DNA from: Bacteroidales bacterium
GTDB lineage: Bacteria > Bacteroidota > Bacteroidia > Bacteroidales > Prolixibacteraceae
Assembly: GCA_012729335.1 (NCBI GenBank)
Contig: JAAYDJ010000001.1
Span: 1-58,073, forward strand
Direction of reading: 5' to 3'
Length of the DNA: 58,073 nt
Shown: positions 16,711-26,895 of the stretch, in pieces
How positions within the stretch are numbered: position 1 is the first letter of the stretch
Layout of the letters: each line of letters starts with the position of its first letter
Program-made: the position numbers and the translations under genes
The notes under the pieces: model-generated
Told to the model about the DNA's origin: nothing
Database searches by the model: none
What the model saw: the letters and a program-made list of their open reading frames with translations, nothing else

Positions 16711-17054
16711 TCTGCGTCTTCCAGTTCTTTCTGGATGTCGGCGAGTTGCTGTCTGATGTGGATGAGGCGTTCGACGACTTCCCCGGTTTTGGCGGTACCG
16801 TCCTTGTTTTTCATCAGCAGGGCTTCGGCGCCCTTCAGGGTCATTCCCTTTTCCTTGACGAGATGGTAAATCACCTTCAGCTGCTGGATGTTCTCTTTGG
16901 TGAACATCCGGTTGCCTTTCTTGTTCTTCTGCAGTTTGATGATGGTGAATTCCTTGTCCCAGAAGCGGATCAGGGAAGTGCTGACTCCCAGCATTTCAGC
17001 GACCTCGCTGATGCTGAAGAATACCTTTTCTATTTTGGGTTCCTTGTAGGGCAC
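16689..17054 (-). CDS. MerR-family transcriptional regulator
   Basis: A 121-residue protein with an N-terminal winged helix (about residues 10-78): VFFSISEVAEMLGVSTSLIR, then FWDKEF, KNKKGNRMFTKENIQQL and VIYHLVKEKGMTLKGAE. A short coiled coil follows (VVERLIHIRQQLADIQKELE). It lacks an effector domain and cysteines, so it is the short MerR type common in Bacteroidota. It starts 2 bp after the stop of the M23 peptidase gene, so the two are co-transcribed. The last residues (SEGHKD) and the stop are encoded by the octamer repeat. Confidence 0.93.
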   Translation of the reverse strand: MPYKEPKIEKVFFSISEVAEMLGVSTSLIRFWDKEFTIIKLQKNKKGNRMFTKENIQQLKVIYHLVKEKGMTLKGAEALLMKNKDGTAKTGEVVERLIHIRQQLADIQKELEDAESEGHKD

Positions 17055-17056
17055 GG

Positions 17057-18028
17057 TTAGTCGAAGCTCTGTCCCATGTTAGAGGAGATGGCGATCATCC
17101 TTTCATACTCCTGGGGAGTGAGATCCATGTAGTAGAAGTATTGTGGATTGACGGGTTCTCCGTTTTTGTGGACTTCATAGTGGAGGTGTGGGGCTGTGGA
17201 GATGCCGGTGCTGCCGACATAGCCGATGACCTCGCCCCGTTTGACCTTTTGTCCGGCCCGCACGTTATAGCGGCTGAGGTGGGCGTAAACGGTTTTATAG
17301 CCGTAGCCATGGTTAAGGGTGATCATTTTGCCGTACCCCGAATGTTCGTCGGTAGCCTCTTCGACGGATCCGTCGCCGGTGGCGTACACCTCGGTCCCGG
17401 TGGGGGCGGTGAAGTCCATGCCATAGTGGAACTTGCGGATTTTATAGACCGGGTGGATGCGGTATCCCCATCCCGAGGCGGTGTTTTTGAGGTCTTTGTT
17501 GGCCACCGGCTGGATGGAGGGGATGGCGGCCAGCATCTTTTCCTTGTCGAGGGCCATTTTCATGACCTCTTCGTACGATTTGGACTGTACGTAGGCTTGT
17601 TTGGCCAGGATGTCGAGGCGCCGGGCCGTGGTGATCACCAGTTCGTTGTTGTCCATGCTTTCAAGGTGGGCGTACTTGTTGGCGCCCCCGAAGCCGGCAT
17701 TTCTGATGCTGGTGGGAATGGGATCGGTTTCAAAGATCACCCGGTAGATGTTGTCGTCGCGCTGCTGCATGTCGGACAGCACTTTTTCTATATTGTCCAG
17801 GTCCTTCTGCATCAGCTTGTACTGGGTGAGCAGGCGCTGATTCTCCCGCCTGAGGGTTCTTGACTGGGGTGTTTCGTAAAAGTTAAGGATCACCACCACC
17901 AATACCACCGCAAAAGCCAGACTGCTGGAGAAATAGGCTGCAAACCGGGTTAACTGTTCTTTCAGAGAAACCCCGTGTTCTTCGTAACTGAGGCTTTCCG
18001 GGTTAAAACGGTACTTTCTTTTGGCCAT
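17057..18028 (-). CDS. M23-family peptidoglycan endopeptidase, membrane-anchored
   Basis: A 323-residue protein: cytoplasmic N-terminus, one transmembrane helix (about 37-52, SLAFAVVLVVVILNFY), a coiled coil (60-95), and a C-terminal LytM/M23 domain. Zinc ligands are visible in HYGMDF (H and D of HxxxD) and the HLHYEV motif, with the fold strings GWGYRIHPVYK and GEVIGYVGSTG. The active site appears intact, so it should cut peptidoglycan cross-links in the periplasm. It is divergent from alaS across a 187-bp spacer and forms an operon with the MerR gene, an arrangement I recall as frequent in this phylum. Confidence 0.94.
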   Translation of the reverse strand: MAKRKYRFNPESLSYEEHGVSLKEQLTRFAAYFSSSLAFAVVLVVVILNFYETPQSRTLRRENQRLLTQYKLMQKDLDNIEKVLSDMQQRDDNIYRVIFETDPIPTSIRNAGFGGANKYAHLESMDNNELVITTARRLDILAKQAYVQSKSYEEVMKMALDKEKMLAAIPSIQPVANKDLKNTASGWGYRIHPVYKIRKFHYGMDFTAPTGTEVYATGDGSVEEATDEHSGYGKMITLNHGYGYKTVYAHLSRYNVRAGQKVKRGEVIGYVGSTGISTAPHLHYEVHKNGEPVNPQYFYYMDLTPQEYERMIAISSNMGQSFD

Positions 18029-18215
18029 ATTAAGGTTTACTCAATATTCATTCATCCCGCTCCGGCAGAATGAATTATTTCGCATAAATTTGCACAATTT
18101 TATGAAAATATCATTCAATCAGCACGCAAAAGTAATGATTAAGGGTTTGAAAAGCCGTTCTGAGGGGAGTGTTTAATGTTTTTTAACAACTTAGTAAGCT
18201 AGAATTGAGGTTAAT

Positions 18216-20840
18216 ATGATGAATTCAAAGGAAATACGGTCGGCCTTCCTTTCTTTTTTCGCGGAGAAGGGGCACCAGGTGGTCCCTTCTGCGCCCATGG
18301 TGGTGAAGAATGATCCCACGCTGATGTTCACCAATGCAGGGATGAACCAGTTCAAGGATATTTTTCTGGGCAATGAGCCTGCCCGATGGCACCGGGTTGC
18401 CGACACCCAGAAGTGTTTGCGTGTGTCGGGGAAGCACAACGATTTGGAGGAGGTGGGACTGGACACCTACCATCACACGATGTTTGAGATGCTGGGCAAC
18501 TGGTCTTTCGGTGATTATTTCAAGAAGGAGGCGATCGACTGGGCGTGGGAGTTGCTGCACGGGCGGCTGGGTATTCCGGCCGAGCGGTTGTATGCCACGG
18601 TTTTTGAGGGGGATGCCTCTGAGCAGCTCACCCGTGATGAGGAGGCGGCGCGTCTGTGGGGACAATATCTTCCGGAGGGGCGCATTCTCAACGGCAACAA
18701 AAAGGACAATTTCTGGGAGATGGGTGACAGCGGTCCGTGCGGCCCCTGTTCAGAGATTCATGTGGATATCCGTGATGAGGCCGAGCGCAGGCTGGTTCCG
18801 GGGCACGAGCTGGTGAACCGCGACCATCCGCAGGTCATCGAGATATGGAACCTGGTGTTTATCCAGTATAACCGGAAGGCCAACGGCCAGCTGGAGACCC
18901 TTCCTGCCAGCCATGTCGACACGGGGATGGGTTTTGAGCGGCTTTGCATGGTCATCCAGGGCAAGAAGTCGAATTATGATACCGATATCTTTCAGAACAT
19001 CATCGCGGAGATAGGCAGGCTGAGTGGCCGCCATTACGGCGATGAGCCGAAGGCCGACATTGCCATGCGGGTGATTGCCGACCATTTGCGGGCGGTCTCC
19101 TTTGCCATTGCCGACGGGCAATTGCCTTCGAACAACAAGGCGGGCTATGTGATCAGGCGCATCCTCCGCAGGGCTGTACGCTACGGCTACACCTTCCTGG
19201 AATTCCGGGAGCCCTTCCTCTGCCGGTTGGTGGAGGTGCTGAAACAGACGATGGGGGAAGCCTTTCCCGAGCTGGCGGCCCAGCAACCGCTCATTGAGAA
19301 GGTGGTCCGCGAAGAGGAGGAGAGCTTTCTGCGCACCCTTGACACCGGCATCAGGCTTCTGGAGCAGCTGATGGCCAGAGCTTCCGGAGAAGGCGAAAAG
19401 GAGATTTCAGGCAGGGATGCCTTTCTGCTATACGATACCTATGGTTTTCCGCTTGATCTGACCCAGCTCATTGCCCGTGAGAACGGGATGGCTGTTGATG
19501 CGGCCGGTTTTGACCGCGAGATGCAGGTCCAGAAGGAACGGTCGCGGAATGCGGCGGTTCAGGAGACCGACGACTGGGTGGAGGTGCACCGGTCCGACAA
19601 GGTGGTCTTCACGGGTTACCGTGAAACGGTGACTCCCACGCGGATTGCCCGCTACCGTCGTGTCAACCAGAAAAACAGGAATTTTTTCCAGGTGGTGCTG
19701 GAGAAGACCCCTTTTTATGCTGAGTCGGGCGGACAGGTAGGCGACACGGGATACCTGGAGAGCAACGGTCAGAAGGTGAAGGTCTTGGACACGCGCAAGG
19801 ACAACAACCTGATTGTGCACATCACGGAGGTGCTGCCGGCAGATCCCGGGGCGCCGGTGACGGCGGTGGTGCATGAGAGCCAGCGGCGGCGCACGGCCTG
19901 CAACCATACGGCCACCCACCTGCTTGACCATGCCCTGCGCGAAGTGCTGGGGACCCATGTGGAACAGAAGGGGTCCCTGGTGCACCCCGATTATCTCCGT
20001 TTTGACTTTTCCCACTTCGGGAAGATGGCACCCGAAGAGCTGGAGGAGGTGCAGAAACAGGTCAACGCGATGATCCGCCGGAATCTGACACAGGAGGAGA
20101 TGGAAGAAGTGCCCTTCGGGGAGGCGGCGGCCATGGGGGCCATTGCCCTTTTCGGGGAGAAATACGGGGAGACGGTGCGGGTGATCCGTTTTGGCGAGTC
20201 GATCGAATTGTGCGGGGGGACCCATGTTCACAGCACGGGTCAGATCGGTCATTTCATCATTCTTTCCGAGAGCGCCATCTCCGCCGGGGTGAGGCGAATT
20301 GAAGCCATCACGGGTGAGAAGGCCGATGAATACCTGAGGGAGAAGCTGCAGGAGCTGGCTGAGGCGAAGGCGTTGTTTGGCCAGACCAGGGAGCTGAAGC
20401 TGTCTGTGGCAGCGCTGATGGAAGAGAATGAGAAGCTGAGACGGCAGGTCGCCGACTTCGAAAAGAAGGAGGGGGCCGGGGTGAAGGAGGCGCTGAAGAA
20501 ATCGGCGCGTCAGGTAGGTGACGTCACGGTCATCTACGGGCGCACCACGCTGGGTTCGGCGCAGGCCGTCAAGGATCTGGCCTACCAGCTCAAGGGTGAA
20601 GTGCCGGGGTTGTTCCTGGTGCTGGGTGCCGAAATCGAGGGCAAGCCTTTGCTCACCGTGATGATTGCCGATGAGGTGGTGAAGGCGCGCGGCGTCGATG
20701 CCGGGAAAATCGTCAGGGAAGCCGGCAAGGAGATCAAGGGGGGTGGTGGCGGCCAGCCTTTCTATGCCACGGCGGGTGGCAAGGAGTCGGCCGGACTGGA
20801 TGCGGCCATCGCCAAAGCCCTGACCTTTCTTACGGAGTAG
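18216..20840 (+). CDS. alaS: Alanine--tRNA ligase
   Basis: An 874-residue class II aminoacyl-tRNA synthetase that charges tRNA-Ala. The catalytic core (about 1-240) shows [32 protein letters not shown] and [12 protein letters not shown]. The editing domain has [12 protein letters not shown] (HxxxH) and [15 protein letters not shown] (Cys and His), which with the first two His complete the zinc site that clears mischarged Ser or Gly. The C-terminal domain ends with [17 protein letters not shown]. Length is normal. The second codon is also ATG (18219). A terminator hairpin is found about 195 bp downstream. Confidence 0.98.
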   Translation: MMNSKEIRSAFLSFFAEKGHQVVPSAPMVVKNDPTLMFTNAGMNQFKDIFLGNEPARWHRVADTQKCLRVSGKHNDLEEVGLDTYHHTMFEMLGNWSFGDYFKKEAIDWAWELLHGRLGIPAERLYATVFEGDASEQLTRDEEAARLWGQYLPEGRILNGNKKDNFWEMGDSGPCGPCSEIHVDIRDEAERRLVPGHELVNRDHPQVIEIWNLVFIQYNRKANGQLETLPASHVDTGMGFERLCMVIQGKKSNYDTDIFQNIIAEIGRLSGRHYGDEPKADIAMRVIADHLRAVSFAIADGQLPSNNKAGYVIRRILRRAVRYGYTFLEFREPFLCRLVEVLKQTMGEAFPELAAQQPLIEKVVREEEESFLRTLDTGIRLLEQLMARASGEGEKEISGRDAFLLYDTYGFPLDLTQLIARENGMAVDAAGFDREMQVQKERSRNAAVQETDDWVEVHRSDKVVFTGYRETVTPTRIARYRRVNQKNRNFFQVVLEKTPFYAESGGQVGDTGYLESNGQKVKVLDTRKDNNLIVHITEVLPADPGAPVTAVVHESQRRRTACNHTATHLLDHALREVLGTHVEQKGSLVHPDYLRFDFSHFGKMAPEELEEVQKQVNAMIRRNLTQEEMEEVPFGEAAAMGAIALFGEKYGETVRVIRFGESIELCGGTHVHSTGQIGHFIILSESAISAGVRRIEAITGEKADEYLREKLQELAEAKALFGQTRELKLSVAALMEENEKLRRQVADFEKKEGAGVKEALKKSARQVGDVTVIYGRTTLGSAQAVKDLAYQLKGEVPGLFLVLGAEIEGKPLLTVMIADEVVKARGVDAGKIVREAGKEIKGGGGGQPFYATAGGKESAGLDAAIAKALTFLTE

Positions 20841-21034
20841 CGGGCCCCGGCTACAGATAGGGATGGGCCAGTCCGAGCGGGTTGCGCAGGCGGTGCCTTC
20901 CCGGGATTTTCGGGGGCAACGTGTGGTTCCGGAGGGAAGAACAGTGGAATATATCAATCAGAAATTCGATTCTTGAAGTTGTAAAATATTGAAAGATAGT
21001 TTAATGCGTGCTATTTAGATTTGATTTAAATAAT

Positions 21035-21068
21035 GCCGGAGGGGTGGTTACTTCTCCGGCTTTATTTT
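21035..21068 (+). terminator. Probable Rho-independent terminator downstream of alaS
   Basis: GCCGGAG (21035-21041) pairs with CTCCGGC (21054-21060) around a 12-base loop, followed directly by TTTATTTT. It lies just upstream of the promoter of the acyl-CoA synthetase gene. The rest of the 252-bp spacer between alaS and the next gene shows nothing else. Confidence 0.75.
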
Positions 21069-21087
21069 AGCTGAGGAGGGTAATCCC

Positions 21088-21095
21088 TATATTTG
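21088..21095 (+). promoter_or_regulatory. -7 box (TATATTTG) for the acyl-CoA synthetase gene
   Basis: This is an exact match to the Bacteroidota TAnnTTTG consensus, 33 nt before ATG 21129. It overlaps the first possible ATG of the frame (21093), which argues that translation starts at 21129 or 21135 instead. No strong -33 TTG is seen. Confidence 0.6.
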
Positions 21096-21128
21096 CATTC
21101 CAAAAAAAGGAAAGTAAACCAAAATGAA

Positions 21129-22922
21129 ATGGCAATGAGCAAAGAAGTAACCCGCACGTTTGACATCCTGGACCGCATCATCAGTGAGTTTCCGCGTCCT
21201 GACGCCCTGGGGGGGAAGAAGGGGTCGGAGTGGTACACCTATTCCACGGAGGAGTATGTGCGTCATGCGCGTCGTTTTGCCCTGGGGCTTCTGGCCATGG
21301 GGATTGGCAAGGGGGAAAAGGTGGCCACGGTGACCAACAACCGTCCGGAGTGGAATTTTGCCGACATGGGCCTGGCGATGGCAGGGGCGGTGCATGTGCC
21401 CATTTACCCGACCATCGGGGAGGAGGAGTACAGTTATATTCTGAAGCATTCCGAGGCGCATTTCCTGATTGTCGGGGATGCCAAACTGTATGAGAAGCTC
21501 AAGCCGGTGGCGGACCGGATTCCGTCGCTCAAGGAGGTTTTTGCCTTTGAGGAGGTGGCTGGATGCCGTCATTATGAGGAGATCATGGCTGCCGGGGAGC
21601 AGAATCGGGAGGCCCTGGAACCTCGCCTGGAAGAGATGATGGCTTCCGTGGATCCTGAAGATCTGGCCACCATTATCTATACCTCCGGAACCACAGGGGT
21701 GCCCAAGGGGGTGATGCTTTCGCACCGCAACCTGGTTTCCAACTTCCGCGCACATGTGAAAATGCACCACCTGGGGAAGGAGCACCGGGTGATCAGCTTC
21801 CTGCCCCTCTGCCATGTGTATGAGCGGAGTGTCAACTACCACTTTCAGTACAAGGGGATGGGGATATACTATGTGGGCAACCTGGGGCAGATCATTGGTG
21901 CCCTGAAGGAGATCAAACCCCACATGTTCAACTCGGTGCCCCGGTTGCTTGAGCGGGTTTACGACGGCTTTGTGGCCAAGGGCAAGGAACTCACCGGCAT
22001 CAAGAAGTCCCTCTATTTCTGGGCGATGAAGCTGACGCAGCATTTTGAATACAACAAGAGCTACTCCCCGTTGCTGAAGCTGAAGATTGCCATTGCCGAC
22101 AAGCTGATTTACTCGAAATGGCGGGAGGCTCTGGGCGGAAACATAGTTTACGCGGTATCGGGGGGAGCGGCTTTGCAGCCGCGGATCGCCCGCACGCTGG
22201 GGATGGCTGGCATGCTGAACATCGAAGGGTATGGCCTGACCGAAACCTCACCGGTGATCGCCGTGAACAATCCGGCTACCAGAGAGATGAAGATCGGGAC
22301 GGTCGGGGCGGTTTTGGAGGGATTTGAAGTGAAGATTGCCGAAGATGGGGAAATCCTCTGTAAGGGACCCGGGGTAATGATGGGGTATTACAAGGCCCCC
22401 GAGATGACGGCCGAGGTGATCGACGCCGACGGGTGGTTCCACACGGGTGACATTGGCACCTTCGAGGATGGCAAATACCTGAAAATCACCGATCGCAAGA
22501 AGGAGATGTTCAAGCTTTCAGGAGGGAAATACATTGCTCCCCAGATGATTGAGAACAAGCTGAAGGCGTCGGAACTCATTGAGCAGGCGATGGTGATCGG
22601 TGTCAACGAGAAGTTCGCCTCGGCACTCATTGCGCCCAATTTTGTGCTGCTGCACGACTGGTGTGCCGAAAACCACATTCATTTTGAGAACAACAAGGAG
22701 CTGGTGCAGATTCCGGCGGTGGTCGCCAAGTTGCAGCAGGAGGTGGCCGCCATCAACAAAACGCTGGGCTTGCATGAGGAGATCAAGCGGTTCAGGCTGG
22801 TCTGCGATGAATGGTCGCCGGCCACCGGGGAGTTGTCGCCCACGCTGAAGCTGCGGCGCAATGTGGTGGCCGCCAAATACAAGCATATCATCGACGAGAT
22901 TTACTCCGTCTCGAAAAACTGA
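21129..22922 (+). CDS. Long-chain acyl-CoA synthetase (AMP-forming)
   Basis: A 597-residue adenylate-forming enzyme from ATG 21129 (or 599 minus 4 residues if ATG 21135). Motifs in order: IYTSGTTGVPKGVMLSHRN (P-loop), FLPLCHVYERS, YAVSGGAALQP, EGYGLTETSPV, WFHTGDIGTF and the hinge TDRKKEMFKLSGGKYIAP. It activates a fatty acid to acyl-AMP and then acyl-CoA, for lipid synthesis or degradation, probably at the inner membrane. It is a single gene with its own promoter and lies convergent with the two-component genes. Its closest relatives by pattern are the FadD15-like enzymes of Bacteroidota. Confidence 0.94.
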   Translation: MAMSKEVTRTFDILDRIISEFPRPDALGGKKGSEWYTYSTEEYVRHARRFALGLLAMGIGKGEKVATVTNNRPEWNFADMGLAMAGAVHVPIYPTIGEEEYSYILKHSEAHFLIVGDAKLYEKLKPVADRIPSLKEVFAFEEVAGCRHYEEIMAAGEQNREALEPRLEEMMASVDPEDLATIIYTSGTTGVPKGVMLSHRNLVSNFRAHVKMHHLGKEHRVISFLPLCHVYERSVNYHFQYKGMGIYYVGNLGQIIGALKEIKPHMFNSVPRLLERVYDGFVAKGKELTGIKKSLYFWAMKLTQHFEYNKSYSPLLKLKIAIADKLIYSKWREALGGNIVYAVSGGAALQPRIARTLGMAGMLNIEGYGLTETSPVIAVNNPATREMKIGTVGAVLEGFEVKIAEDGEILCKGPGVMMGYYKAPEMTAEVIDADGWFHTGDIGTFEDGKYLKITDRKKEMFKLSGGKYIAPQMIENKLKASELIEQAMVIGVNEKFASALIAPNFVLLHDWCAENHIHFENNKELVQIPAVVAKLQQEVAAINKTLGLHEEIKRFRLVCDEWSPATGELSPTLKLRRNVVAAKYKHIIDEIYSVSKN

Positions 22923-22935
22923 CCCGTAAACAGGT

Positions 22936-23053
22936 GACTCAGAGACTGAGAGACTGAGAGACTGAGAGACTGAGAGACTGAGAGACTGAGAGACTGAGAG
23001 ACTGAGAGACTAAGGGACTCACGCAGCGCAGCGGAGTCTCGACTTAGTCGAGA
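22936..23053. repeat. Octamer tandem array and adjacent inverted repeat
   Basis: About ten copies of AGACTGAG (22936-23020) begin 14 bp after the stop of the acyl-CoA synthetase gene and are oriented as on the coding strand. At 23037-23053 TCTCGACT and AGTCGAGA form perfect 8-bp arms around a single base; no T run follows. The region separates convergent genes. Confidence 0.85.
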
Positions 23054-23078
23054 GGATTCCCGACTGCCACATTCATGA

Positions 23079-23921
23079 TTACAGGGCCTGAAGGAAGTCG
23101 CGGAAGCGCTCTTTGGAGGCGGTGTGGCTGCCGAAAGAGGATGTCAGTTCGATGAGCCTTTCCTTCCTTGAGAAACGCTTGACATAGTTGAGGTTGATGA
23201 TTTTATTGTGGTGTATGCGCACGAACTGCGGATATTCAGCCAGTTTTTTCTCAAATTCCCCCAGATTCTGACTGGCTGTATAGGTTTTCCCGTCGTTCAG
23301 GAGAATATGGGTATATCTGCCGGAAGCTTCCAGCACTCCGATTTTCCCGATTTCCACCACTTCGTTGAATTGGAGGCCTTCGATCACTATTTTCCCGGTT
23401 TTATGGGGGGCATGTACGAGTTGCCGGAGTTCCCTGAGCTGACTGACCAGGTCAGAAGAGGGGGGATTTCCCTGTGGGGAGGAGATTTCCGGGGATAAAA
23501 CGGATCCCGGGGAAAACGAGTGTGCAGAAGAAGACCTGGTATTGGCCACACGGTCGATGGCTTCTCTCAGCTTGACCTTATCGATGGGTTTGGCCAGGAA
23601 GTGAAGGGCGCCGAAGTCAAAAGCCCTGGCAAAGTAGCCCGGTTCGAGGTGGGCGGTGATAAAGATAATGCGGAAGGGGAGGGGACCCTCGGAGAGAAAA
23701 CGGTCGAGCAGGTCGAACACGGTGGCCCCTTCCTCCTCAAACTGAATGTCGAGGAAGAGCAGGTCGGGTTTTGCCTCCCTGATGACCCTGCCTGCTCCGG
23801 TCAGGGAAGAGGCTTTTCCCACGATTGTGATTTCCGGAGCAACCTCCCTGACGAGCAATTCAATGGTTTGCAGGTAGGCCTCTACATCTTCGGCAATGAC
23901 GGCCCTGATCTTATTTTCCAT
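23079..23921 (-). CDS. LytTR-family response regulator
   Basis: A 280-residue protein. The receiver domain (about 1-125) has the acidic pair ED (residues 11-12), the phosphoacceptor Asp58 in LLFLDIQ, the Thr in IIFITAH and the Lys in FLAKPIDK. After a Ser/Pro-rich linker, the LytTR DNA-binding domain (about 180-280) shows IGVLEASGRYTHILLNDGK and FVRIHHNKIINLNYVKRF. It should bind DNA after phosphorylation by the upstream kinase, whose gene overlaps by 11 bp. No susC/susD-type target is in the window. The receiver seems intact. Confidence 0.94.
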   Translation of the reverse strand: MENKIRAVIAEDVEAYLQTIELLVREVAPEITIVGKASSLTGAGRVIREAKPDLLFLDIQFEEEGATVFDLLDRFLSEGPLPFRIIFITAHLEPGYFARAFDFGALHFLAKPIDKVKLREAIDRVANTRSSSAHSFSPGSVLSPEISSPQGNPPSSDLVSQLRELRQLVHAPHKTGKIVIEGLQFNEVVEIGKIGVLEASGRYTHILLNDGKTYTASQNLGEFEKKLAEYPQFVRIHHNKIINLNYVKRFSRKERLIELTSSFGSHTASKERFRDFLQAL

Positions 23922-26895
23922 GGTTCTTAATCTGAATGGTTACGGTGGTGCCTGTGTCTGAGCTTTGGGTGTCGACCGAGATATGGTATCCGGTTTCGTT
24001 CATCAGTTTGATCCGGTTAAGGGTGAGTTCCCTTCCGCGGGAGACGTATCTCATGGGTGATTTTTTTTGTATGGCGCGGCTTTTTTCGATCCCCACGCCG
24101 TCGTCTTCAATGGTGATGACGGCTCCTCCGGAGTCCTGTCTGTTGATGGAAACCGACAGGTTCCCCTCGCCTTTCTTCTGTAGGAGGCCATGGCGGATGG
24201 CGTTTTCTGCGAAAGGCTGGATGAGCATGGGGGGGATGGTAAAAGTTGCGGGGTCGATCGTCGGGTCCAGTATGAGCCGGTAGGAGAATTTTCCGGGGTG
24301 AATAAGTTGCTGAAAATCAATGTAATGGTTCAGGATGCCGAGTTCTTCTTTGAGGGGGACTTCTCCTGAGTGGTGATGGCCCTTGAGGTAGCCGGTAGCC
24401 AGGGAACTCTCGAGGAACCCTCTGATCAGGGCAGCCAGTTTGACCAGGTAGTCATTGGCTTTCCCCGGGTCGGCCTGCAGGATCATGGTTTGCAGGGAGG
24501 CCAGGGCATTGAAGATGAAGTGGGGGTTCATCTGGGACTGGATGGCCTGGACCTGGAATTTTTTGGCCTGCCGGTTGGCCTGGGCCATCCGGGTGCGGGT
24601 TTGGAGGAGGAGGACCATGGTGGCCAGGGAGAGGAAGGCCATCAGGGTGAAAAGGGCGGGGAAGAACCAGGGCTGACGCCAGAGGGCCACACGGGTTTCC
24701 AGGATGAAACGGGTTTGTGCCGGGGTCTTCAGCGGTAACCCGGGGATGCGTGCCCTCACCTCGATGGCGTTTTTACGCAGGGAGAGCCCTGAAAGCACCA
24801 CATATTTGTTTTCACTCCAGTCTGACCAGAGGGTGTCCTTCCCCCTGCTCCGGCCTGTCAGCCTCCAGGCGTACTGCACGGGCATAGGCCGGTTAAAGCA
24901 GATGGCGTCGAAGGTAAGAATGGCATTCAGGGAGTTCCGTGGCAGGGTAACCCCGTGGGTATCGTAAGGAAGCAGTTCCCCGTTACATGAGGAGATCCGG
25001 ATATTCAGCGTGTCAAAGGAACCGGTAAGCCGGTGCGTATCGAGCCGCACTACCTCCGTACCAGTGGTCATCCAGAGGTTCCCGCGGGAATCCACGAATG
25101 CGCCGTCCTGTCCGGGTTCAATCCCCAGAAAGCCATTTTTGTCATTATAAAAACGGAGTTCCATTTTCCCGGAACGGTGATATTCCCTCAGGTCGGTAAG
25201 ATAGATGCCAGCAGGCTGGCTGAAGACCAGCCAGGTGGAGTCGATGGATGTGACGAAGTTGACCGGACTGGTGATGTCGGGGAGGTTCAGCGCGCGGATG
25301 GAATCGGAGAGGGGGTCGTAATACAGGAGACCATTGGTGCTCCCCATCCAGGTGGTTCCCATGGGATCGGTGTACACAGAGAGGACCCCTTCGGCGGGCA
25401 GGCGTCCGTTGGCAAGGTTATAATTGACGATCTGCCGGGTATCCCAGTGGTAGCGGGAGATGCCGACCAGACTGGCCAGCCAGGTCCATCCCTGTCGGTC
25501 CCGGGCAATGGAGACCACGAACCGTTCATTTTCCATACCCTCTTTTTCTCCGATGGTACGCACCCGCCGGAGGTTGGCATCGTAGACATCAGCCCGGCAA
25601 TGCGAACCACTCCAGAGAAGATCCCTTTCAGGATCGTAAAAAGTGGTGAGGGAGATATCAGCGGTGACCAGCTTCGGAAGATGGTCATCAGCCATGACCA
25701 TCCCAGCCTGGCTGGGGAAGAACAGCCTTCCACGTTTATCTCTGGCCGGCCGGAAATAGTAATCCACGGGATTGCCCTGAACCTTCACGTCGGGAATGGC
25801 GGTCACCTTCTTCCCGTCGTATTTCCTCAATCCCGAGAAATAGGAGGCAAACCATATGTTCCCCTTTTGATCCTCCGTGATGCCCCATATCTGGGGCAGC
25901 ACCTCTTTGCGCCAGGTCTCGATTCCCATGTCAACGATCCTGAAGAGCCCCTCTTCAGCCCCGATCCAGAGTTGATTTTCCCTATCCTCCAGAATCACAG
26001 ACTTGTGGATTTCGGGAGGCAGGTAGGTGTAAATGACCGTATCGGCGTTCAGGGTGATAATGGGAGTATACCATTTGCCATCGTTCCATCTAAGATTTTT
26101 TTTCAGCAGGAAATCGACGGTGGGTTTCCCGTTTCGGACCCGGGCTGCCTCCCGCAGTCCGGTGCCGGTATATTCCAGGACGCGGAAATTTGCATCGCCG
26201 GAAGATTCGATCACATAGAGCTCTTTGTCCTGCTGGCGCAGGAAGAGCATGGAATCGCCTGTGGTATAGAGAAGTCGGGCCTGGTCATCCCTGATCTCAT
26301 AGACATGGGGAGGAACAGCCACGATCAGGCAGTTGCCTTTCGAGGACCACACCAGATCTTCATGACCGGTAAATTGGGCAGGAAAGGGCAGAAGCGGCCG
26401 TTGGTCGGTGAATTTTCCCTTTTCAAGGGTTCCGAAGACGGAGGCGTTGTAGTACATGGTGGCCAGGTACCATATTCTTCCGGCATCGTCGGCAGCAATT
26501 TTGGTGCCGATCATCTGTTGAGGGAGTCCGGAGGGGAAGGAGCTGATCTGATTCCCGTCCCAGGAGGAGAGTCCCCGGGCATGGGCCATCCAGATGGTGC
26601 CCCTGAGGTCTTCGGTAAGGTCGTAAATGTAATCGTCGGGGAGATTTGGTCCCCGAGAAAAGTTAAGAAACCGCTCTCCATTGTAACAGGTGGCGCCCCC
26701 TTTGGTGCCCGCCCAGAGATAACCGCGGCTGTCCTGCAGGAGGCAGGTGATCTGCATTTGCGGGAGGCCGTCACGCAGGGTGTACTGCCGGTAAGGGGGG
26801 TAGATATAATCCTGACGCGGAAACCAAACCGGCTGCCCTGACGCCATCGCGGGCAGGAAAATCAAAAGCAGCAGGTTTAGCAGGTGTCGGAACAT
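23911..26895 (-). CDS. Beta-propeller sensor histidine kinase (LytS-type)
   Basis: A 994-residue membrane sensor: signal peptide; a periplasmic propeller (about residues 30-650) built of repeats of the type ITCLLQDSRGYLWAGTKGGA, IWGITEDQKGNIWFASYFSG and VLSVYTDPMGTTWMGSTNGL; a Y_Y_Y-type immunoglobulin-like domain; one transmembrane helix (about 745-768); then the His_kinase domain with the phosphorylated His in SQMNPHFIFNALASLQ. The ATPase domain shows the N box ENAIRHG and the G box EDDGVGIE. It senses an unknown periplasmic ligand and passes phosphate to the LytTR regulator. Relatives with similar propellers often control polysaccharide loci, but no such locus adjoins. Confidence 0.93.
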   Translation of the reverse strand: MFRHLLNLLLLIFLPAMASGQPVWFPRQDYIYPPYRQYTLRDGLPQMQITCLLQDSRGYLWAGTKGGATCYNGERFLNFSRGPNLPDDYIYDLTEDLRGTIWMAHARGLSSWDGNQISSFPSGLPQQMIGTKIAADDAGRIWYLATMYYNASVFGTLEKGKFTDQRPLLPFPAQFTGHEDLVWSSKGNCLIVAVPPHVYEIRDDQARLLYTTGDSMLFLRQQDKELYVIESSGDANFRVLEYTGTGLREAARVRNGKPTVDFLLKKNLRWNDGKWYTPIITLNADTVIYTYLPPEIHKSVILEDRENQLWIGAEEGLFRIVDMGIETWRKEVLPQIWGITEDQKGNIWFASYFSGLRKYDGKKVTAIPDVKVQGNPVDYYFRPARDKRGRLFFPSQAGMVMADDHLPKLVTADISLTTFYDPERDLLWSGSHCRADVYDANLRRVRTIGEKEGMENERFVVSIARDRQGWTWLASLVGISRYHWDTRQIVNYNLANGRLPAEGVLSVYTDPMGTTWMGSTNGLLYYDPLSDSIRALNLPDITSPVNFVTSIDSTWLVFSQPAGIYLTDLREYHRSGKMELRFYNDKNGFLGIEPGQDGAFVDSRGNLWMTTGTEVVRLDTHRLTGSFDTLNIRISSCNGELLPYDTHGVTLPRNSLNAILTFDAICFNRPMPVQYAWRLTGRSRGKDTLWSDWSENKYVVLSGLSLRKNAIEVRARIPGLPLKTPAQTRFILETRVALWRQPWFFPALFTLMAFLSLATMVLLLQTRTRMAQANRQAKKFQVQAIQSQMNPHFIFNALASLQTMILQADPGKANDYLVKLAALIRGFLESSLATGYLKGHHHSGEVPLKEELGILNHYIDFQQLIHPGKFSYRLILDPTIDPATFTIPPMLIQPFAENAIRHGLLQKKGEGNLSVSINRQDSGGAVITIEDDGVGIEKSRAIQKKSPMRYVSRGRELTLNRIKLMNETGYHISVDTQSSDTGTTVTIQIKNHGK

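Noticed and set aside
25033-26841. A 602-codon plus-strand frame
   Set aside because: Antisense of the sensor kinase propeller; no motif or start context.
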